This document shows, piece by piece, positions 5,830-8,566 of a stretch of 8,566 bases of DNA (position 1 is its first letter; each line of letters begins with the position of its first letter). Under the pieces are notes generated by a model. The model worked only from the letters and a program-made list of their open reading frames with translations, made no database searches and was not told where the DNA came from. A program made the translations under genes and the position numbers. The DNA comes from an uncultured Gammaproteobacteria bacterium (GTDB lineage Bacteria > Pseudomonadota > Gammaproteobacteria > Arenicellales > Poriferihabitantaceae), in the NCBI GenBank assembly GCA_938021685.1, contig CALIFM010000170.1:1-8566 (forward strand), written 5' to 3'.

Positions 5830-5833
5830 GAGG
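5830..5833 (+). promoter_or_regulatory. Ribosome-binding site of the binding-protein gene
   Basis: GAGG (extended GAGGA) lies five bases before the ATG at 5839. It is one of the few clear Shine-Dalgarno sequences in this window and supports this start. Confidence 0.65.
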
Positions 5834-5838
5834 ATGTT

Positions 5839-6918
5839 ATGAAGCACTATAAATCGCTGCTAGCCGCAGCAACTCTTTCTATGGCGCTGGGCGTTGCGCC
5901 AAGCGTACAGGCGGAGACCTTGCGTTTGCTTACTTGGGGCAGCTATGCGCCAGACAATGTGGTCAAGATGTTCGAGGAAAAATACCCTGACATTAAAGTT
6001 GAGGTAACCTTTTCCAACAACGAGGAGATGATCTCTAAGCTGCGCGCCACACGCGGTGCAGGTTTTGACTTGGCACAGCCAAGCCATGACCGCATTTTTG
6101 CCGCGCAAAAAGAATACAACATCTACAAACCACTGGACATCAGCAAAATTGACACCAGCAACTTTGCTCCCAATTTGCTGGATGGAGTAAAAGCCAACAC
6201 CACGCTTGATGGTGAGCTGTACTCAGTGCCGCATCAGTGGGGCACATCAGGCTTGATGGCAGATAAAACCAAAGCGCCTGACTTCAAAGCTTGGGGCGAT
6301 TTGTGCGACCCTAAATATAAAGGCAAGACCTCTATGCGCTTAAAGCGCACCATCTTGCTGGGCATGGCATTTGACATGGGTGAAGACCCTTTCGCTGCAT
6401 ATAGCGACTTAGATAAGTACCAAGGCTTGATGGACACCGTAGCCGACAAGCTGATTGCGTGCAAGGCCAATCTCAAAACTTACTGGAAGGCAGGTGATGA
6501 TTTATCTGCTTTGATGCTATCAGGTGAAGTGGTGGCCTCCGAAACATGGGATTCAACTGCGTTTAAGTTATACGGCGAAAACCCAAATATCGTGTTTGTT
6601 CCGCCTAAAACAGGTGCGTTAGCATGGATCGACACCTTCACCATGCCAGCTAAAGGCAAGGCTGATGATGCTGCTTATAAGTGGATTAATTTCGTCATGT
6701 CACCTGAAATTGTGCCATTAATGTCTGCCAGCACCGGCGCGGTAAGTGCGCTGAATGACGGTATTGATTTGATGCCTGAAGACAAGAAAGCGGCTCTGTC
6801 CGCTGCATTCTCGGCAGAAGACCTGGCTAACCTTAAGTTCTTTGCCAACATCCCTCCTGGCATTGAAGACATTGAAGGCAAGGTGCTAGAGAAAATCAAG
6901 GCCGCTACTTCTGAGTAG
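5839..6918 (+). CDS. Periplasmic substrate-binding protein of a spermidine/putrescine-type ABC transporter
   Basis: The 359-residue product is a PotD/PotF-type binding protein that would capture the substrate in the periplasm and deliver it to the permease. A classical signal peptide is visible: MKHYK, a hydrophobic core, and VQA at 23-25 as probable cleavage site before ETLRLLTWGSYAPDNVV. That segment matches the N-terminal ligand-binding strand of PotF/PotD (NWxxY). Near the C-terminus GALAWIDTFTMPAKG keeps the acidic residue that binds the amine in PotD/PotF, and ETWDS keeps a Trp-Asp pair in the region of another ligand contact. Two cysteines (C156, C208) could form a disulfide. It is the first gene of the operon and is followed by a strong terminator. 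The substrate is probably a polyamine, but relatives also bind other cationic or small organic compounds, so I give no symbol. Confidence 0.9.
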   Translation: MKHYKSLLAAATLSMALGVAPSVQAETLRLLTWGSYAPDNVVKMFEEKYPDIKVEVTFSNNEEMISKLRATRGAGFDLAQPSHDRIFAAQKEYNIYKPLDISKIDTSNFAPNLLDGVKANTTLDGELYSVPHQWGTSGLMADKTKAPDFKAWGDLCDPKYKGKTSMRLKRTILLGMAFDMGEDPFAAYSDLDKYQGLMDTVADKLIACKANLKTYWKAGDDLSALMLSGEVVASETWDSTAFKLYGENPNIVFVPPKTGALAWIDTFTMPAKGKADDAAYKWINFVMSPEIVPLMSASTGAVSALNDGIDLMPEDKKAALSAAFSAEDLANLKFFANIPPGIEDIEGKVLEKIKAATSE

Positions 6919-6936
6919 AGCTTGATTGCACCAATG

Positions 6937-6962
6937 AAGGGGGCTTGTTGGCCCCCTTTTTT
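6937..6962 (+). terminator. Intrinsic terminator between binding-protein and ATPase genes
   Basis: AAGGGGGC and GCCCCCTT form a perfect GC-rich stem around a TTGTTG loop, with the T run continuing to 6962. It lies 18 bp after the stop codon of the binding-protein gene and 31 bp before the ATPase start. As the downstream genes clearly belong to the same transporter and no promoter is evident after it, partial read-through is expected. Confidence 0.9.
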
Positions 6963-6993
6963 ATCGCAATTTACTTGTTAAGCAGGTATTACA

Positions 6994-8115
6994 ATGCAGC
7001 ACGATTTAGAATGTGAACAACTGACCAAAACATTCGGTACGTTTACGGCCGTTGATCAAGTTTCACTGAACATAGAACAAGGCAAATTTTTTTCGATTCT
7101 CGGCCCTTCAGGCTGCGGCAAAACCACCTTGATGCGCATGATCGCAGGGTTTGAACAACCCGATAGCGGCGATATTCGCATCAAACAGCACTCTGTGCTG
7201 GAGCTACCGCCGAATAAGCGCAATGTCAAAATGGTGTTCCAACATTTGGCTTTGTTCCCGATGATGAACGTGGAGCAAAACATTGCTTACGGCTTGCGTT
7301 GTAGCGGCGTGGCCAAGGCTGACATCCCAGCTAAAGTGAAAACCGCACTGGACCGAGTTGGCTTGCCGGGTGCAGGCAGTAAACGCATCGGGCAGTTGTC
7401 GGGCGGGCAAAAACAACGCATCGCAATAGCACGCTGCATGGTGTTGGACCCAGACGTATTACTATTAGACGAACCGCTTGGCGCACTGGATTTAAAACTG
7501 CGTGAACACATGAAGGTAGAGCTGAAGCAATTGCAGGCACAATTTGGCACCACCTTTTTATACATTACCCACGATCAGTCCGAAGCCTTGGTGATGTCCG
7601 ACCAAGTGGCCGTGATGAAAGACGGCCGCTTTGAGCAAGTCGGCACACCTGAGGAGTTGTACCACAGGCCACAAACCCCCTTTGTGGCGGGCTTTGTGGG
7701 AGATAGCAATCAATGGAGTGGCCGTATCCAAAAAGTAAGTAAGCAAGGCGTGGAAGCCTTAACCGATAATGGTCTGACCATCCATGCCCAAAATGCTGGC
7801 AACGAGCCTCTGCAAGTGGGCCAACGGATACGGGTATTTGTGCGCCCTGAAGCAATCTCAATTGCAACCTCATCGCAGTCTGGCCGTAAAGCGGCGCGTA
7901 CCAACCAGCTGCGGGTGCGAGTGGACAGCAAGCTATTTAATGGCGCTAACAGCCGCCTGCTGACCCAAAGTGAGTCAGGACAAGCCGTTGAAGTAGACTT
8001 GCCACAGCGCGGCGACTTTGCGGCCTTAACGGCACAAGAACATGTTGACTTAAATTGGTCGGCCGCGCAAAGCCTTTGCTTTGCACACTCTGATGACGAT
8101 AACGATGCTGAATAA
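6994..8115 (+). CDS. ABC transporter ATP-binding protein, PotA/PotG type
   Basis: The 373-residue cytoplasmic ATPase powers the importer. Motifs in order: Walker A GPSGCGKTT at residues 37-45, Q-loop Gln83 in FQHLALFP, ABC signature LSGGQKQR from 135, Walker B VLLLDEP at 155-161 and H-loop ITHD with His193. After about residue 235 comes a C-terminal TOBE-type regulatory/substrate-recognition domain (RIRVFVRPEAISI and on), as in PotA, PotG and MalK-like ATPases. Length is normal for the group. The Q-loop has HL where many relatives have SY or NY. AGG seven bases upstream supports the ATG at 6994. The end is an acidic Asp-rich tail. It follows the binding-protein gene across an intrinsic terminator and precedes the permease gene by 24 bp. 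Polyamine import is the best guess for substrate, from the neighbouring binding protein. Confidence 0.93.
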   Translation: MQHDLECEQLTKTFGTFTAVDQVSLNIEQGKFFSILGPSGCGKTTLMRMIAGFEQPDSGDIRIKQHSVLELPPNKRNVKMVFQHLALFPMMNVEQNIAYGLRCSGVAKADIPAKVKTALDRVGLPGAGSKRIGQLSGGQKQRIAIARCMVLDPDVLLLDEPLGALDLKLREHMKVELKQLQAQFGTTFLYITHDQSEALVMSDQVAVMKDGRFEQVGTPEELYHRPQTPFVAGFVGDSNQWSGRIQKVSKQGVEALTDNGLTIHAQNAGNEPLQVGQRIRVFVRPEAISIATSSQSGRKAARTNQLRVRVDSKLFNGANSRLLTQSESGQAVEVDLPQRGDFAALTAQEHVDLNWSAAQSLCFAHSDDDNDAE

Positions 8116-8139
8116 AGCACATTTCCACCGTGTAGTCTA

Positions 8140-8566
8140 ATGGCAAGTCATCAACAAAACGCTTCTAAGCGGGCCATGTGGTGGTTATTGACCCCTTTTT
8201 TATTGTGGCTTGGCTTGCTGATTGTGCTGCCGCATATTGGTATTTTGGTTTTGTCACTAAAAGAAAAAGTCGCCATTGGCGAGTATCAATACAGCTTTGC
8301 CAATTACATTGAATTTTTGAACGAACCGATTTACTGGAACACCTTGCTACGCACGGCGGTGATCTCGATTTTAGTCACTATTCTGGCCTTGCTAGTCGGG
8401 TTTCCAGTTGCGTATTACATTGCCAAGGTGGCCAATGCCCGCAGTAAGGCTGCACTATTTTTGCTTTGCTTGATTCCGCTGTGGGTAAGCGACTTGGTGC
8501 GCTCATTCGGTTGGATTGTATTGCTGCGCGAGACGGGCGTAATCTCCACTTCCTTGCAATGGCTAG
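8140..8566 (+). CDS. ABC transporter permease, PotB/PotH type, N-terminal part (cut by window edge)
   Basis: An open frame runs from ATG 8140 to the right edge without a stop, giving 142 residues of an inner-membrane permease. After a short polar start (MASHQQNASKRAMWW) comes a first membrane segment, LLTPFLLWLGLLIVLPHIGILVLSL, then a periplasmic stretch with YSFANYIEFLNEPIYWNTLLRTA, a second segment (VISILVTILALLVGFPVAYYI) and a third with LIPLWVSDLVRSFGWIVLL. The NTL-R pattern and the IPxWxSxLVRxxxW motif are typical of PotB/PotH-type permeases. No Shine-Dalgarno sequence is visible; the start is set by the family N-terminus and by the 24-bp gap to the ATPase. A second permease gene (PotC/PotI type) would be expected next, outside the window. 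Confidence 0.9.
   Translation, partial: MASHQQNASKRAMWWLLTPFLLWLGLLIVLPHIGILVLSLKEKVAIGEYQYSFANYIEFLNEPIYWNTLLRTAVISILVTILALLVGFPVAYYIAKVANARSKAALFLLCLIPLWVSDLVRSFGWIVLLRETGVISTSLQWL

Noticed and set aside
7710..8120. 136-codon frame on the - strand inside the ATPase gene
   Set aside because: Cys/Ser/Arg-rich translation typical of an antisense shadow; the + strand codes a well-conserved ABC ATPase.
2479..8566. A functional unit linking arginine synthesis to polyamine transport
   Set aside because: Arginine is a polyamine precursor, but an unrelated sugar transferase and rsfS lie between, strands differ and the regulatory regions share no motif I can see.

Overview
The window is bacterial chromosomal DNA. 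Protein families and layout (PBP1b-type transpeptidase, type 1 ArgG, Pot-type ABC transporter, Bac_transf sugar transferase) suggest a gammaproteobacterium of middling G+C. I cannot name a genus. Gene content is mostly conserved housekeeping. I see no insertion sequence, phage gene, CRISPR array, tRNA or rRNA, and I did not find a convincing new multi-gene system. The points of interest are in the non-coding DNA and at the left edge.

Left part (1-1409): the 3' end of a bifunctional penicillin-binding protein gene (mrcB-like, + strand) enters from the left edge and carries a 39-bp exact direct repeat. It converges on a flavin reductase-like (FMN-binding) gene on the - strand, which lies just downstream of argF and is probably co-transcribed with it.

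Arginine block (1410-3714): argF (- strand) and argG (+ strand) are divergent and encode the last two steps but one towards arginine: ornithine to citrulline to argininosuccinate. Their ~165-bp intergenic region is dense. It holds a strong argF promoter whose -35 lies in a perfect palindrome, a second inverted repeat, a terminator-like hairpin between the argF promoter and argF (possible attenuator), and a 12-bp palindrome over the argG start codon.

Middle (3846-5599): a membrane polyprenyl-phosphate sugar-phosphate transferase gene (+) stands alone, without other exopolysaccharide genes in view. It converges with rsfS (ribosomal silencing factor, -), which here lacks its common neighbour nadD within the window.

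Right part (5839-8566): an ABC importer operon of the spermidine/putrescine (Pot) type: periplasmic binding protein, a strong intrinsic terminator, ATPase, then the start of a permease gene cut off by the right edge. The terminator after the binding-protein gene probably gives excess binding protein over the ATPase and permease. A perfect TATAAT and a widely spaced inverted repeat precede the operon.
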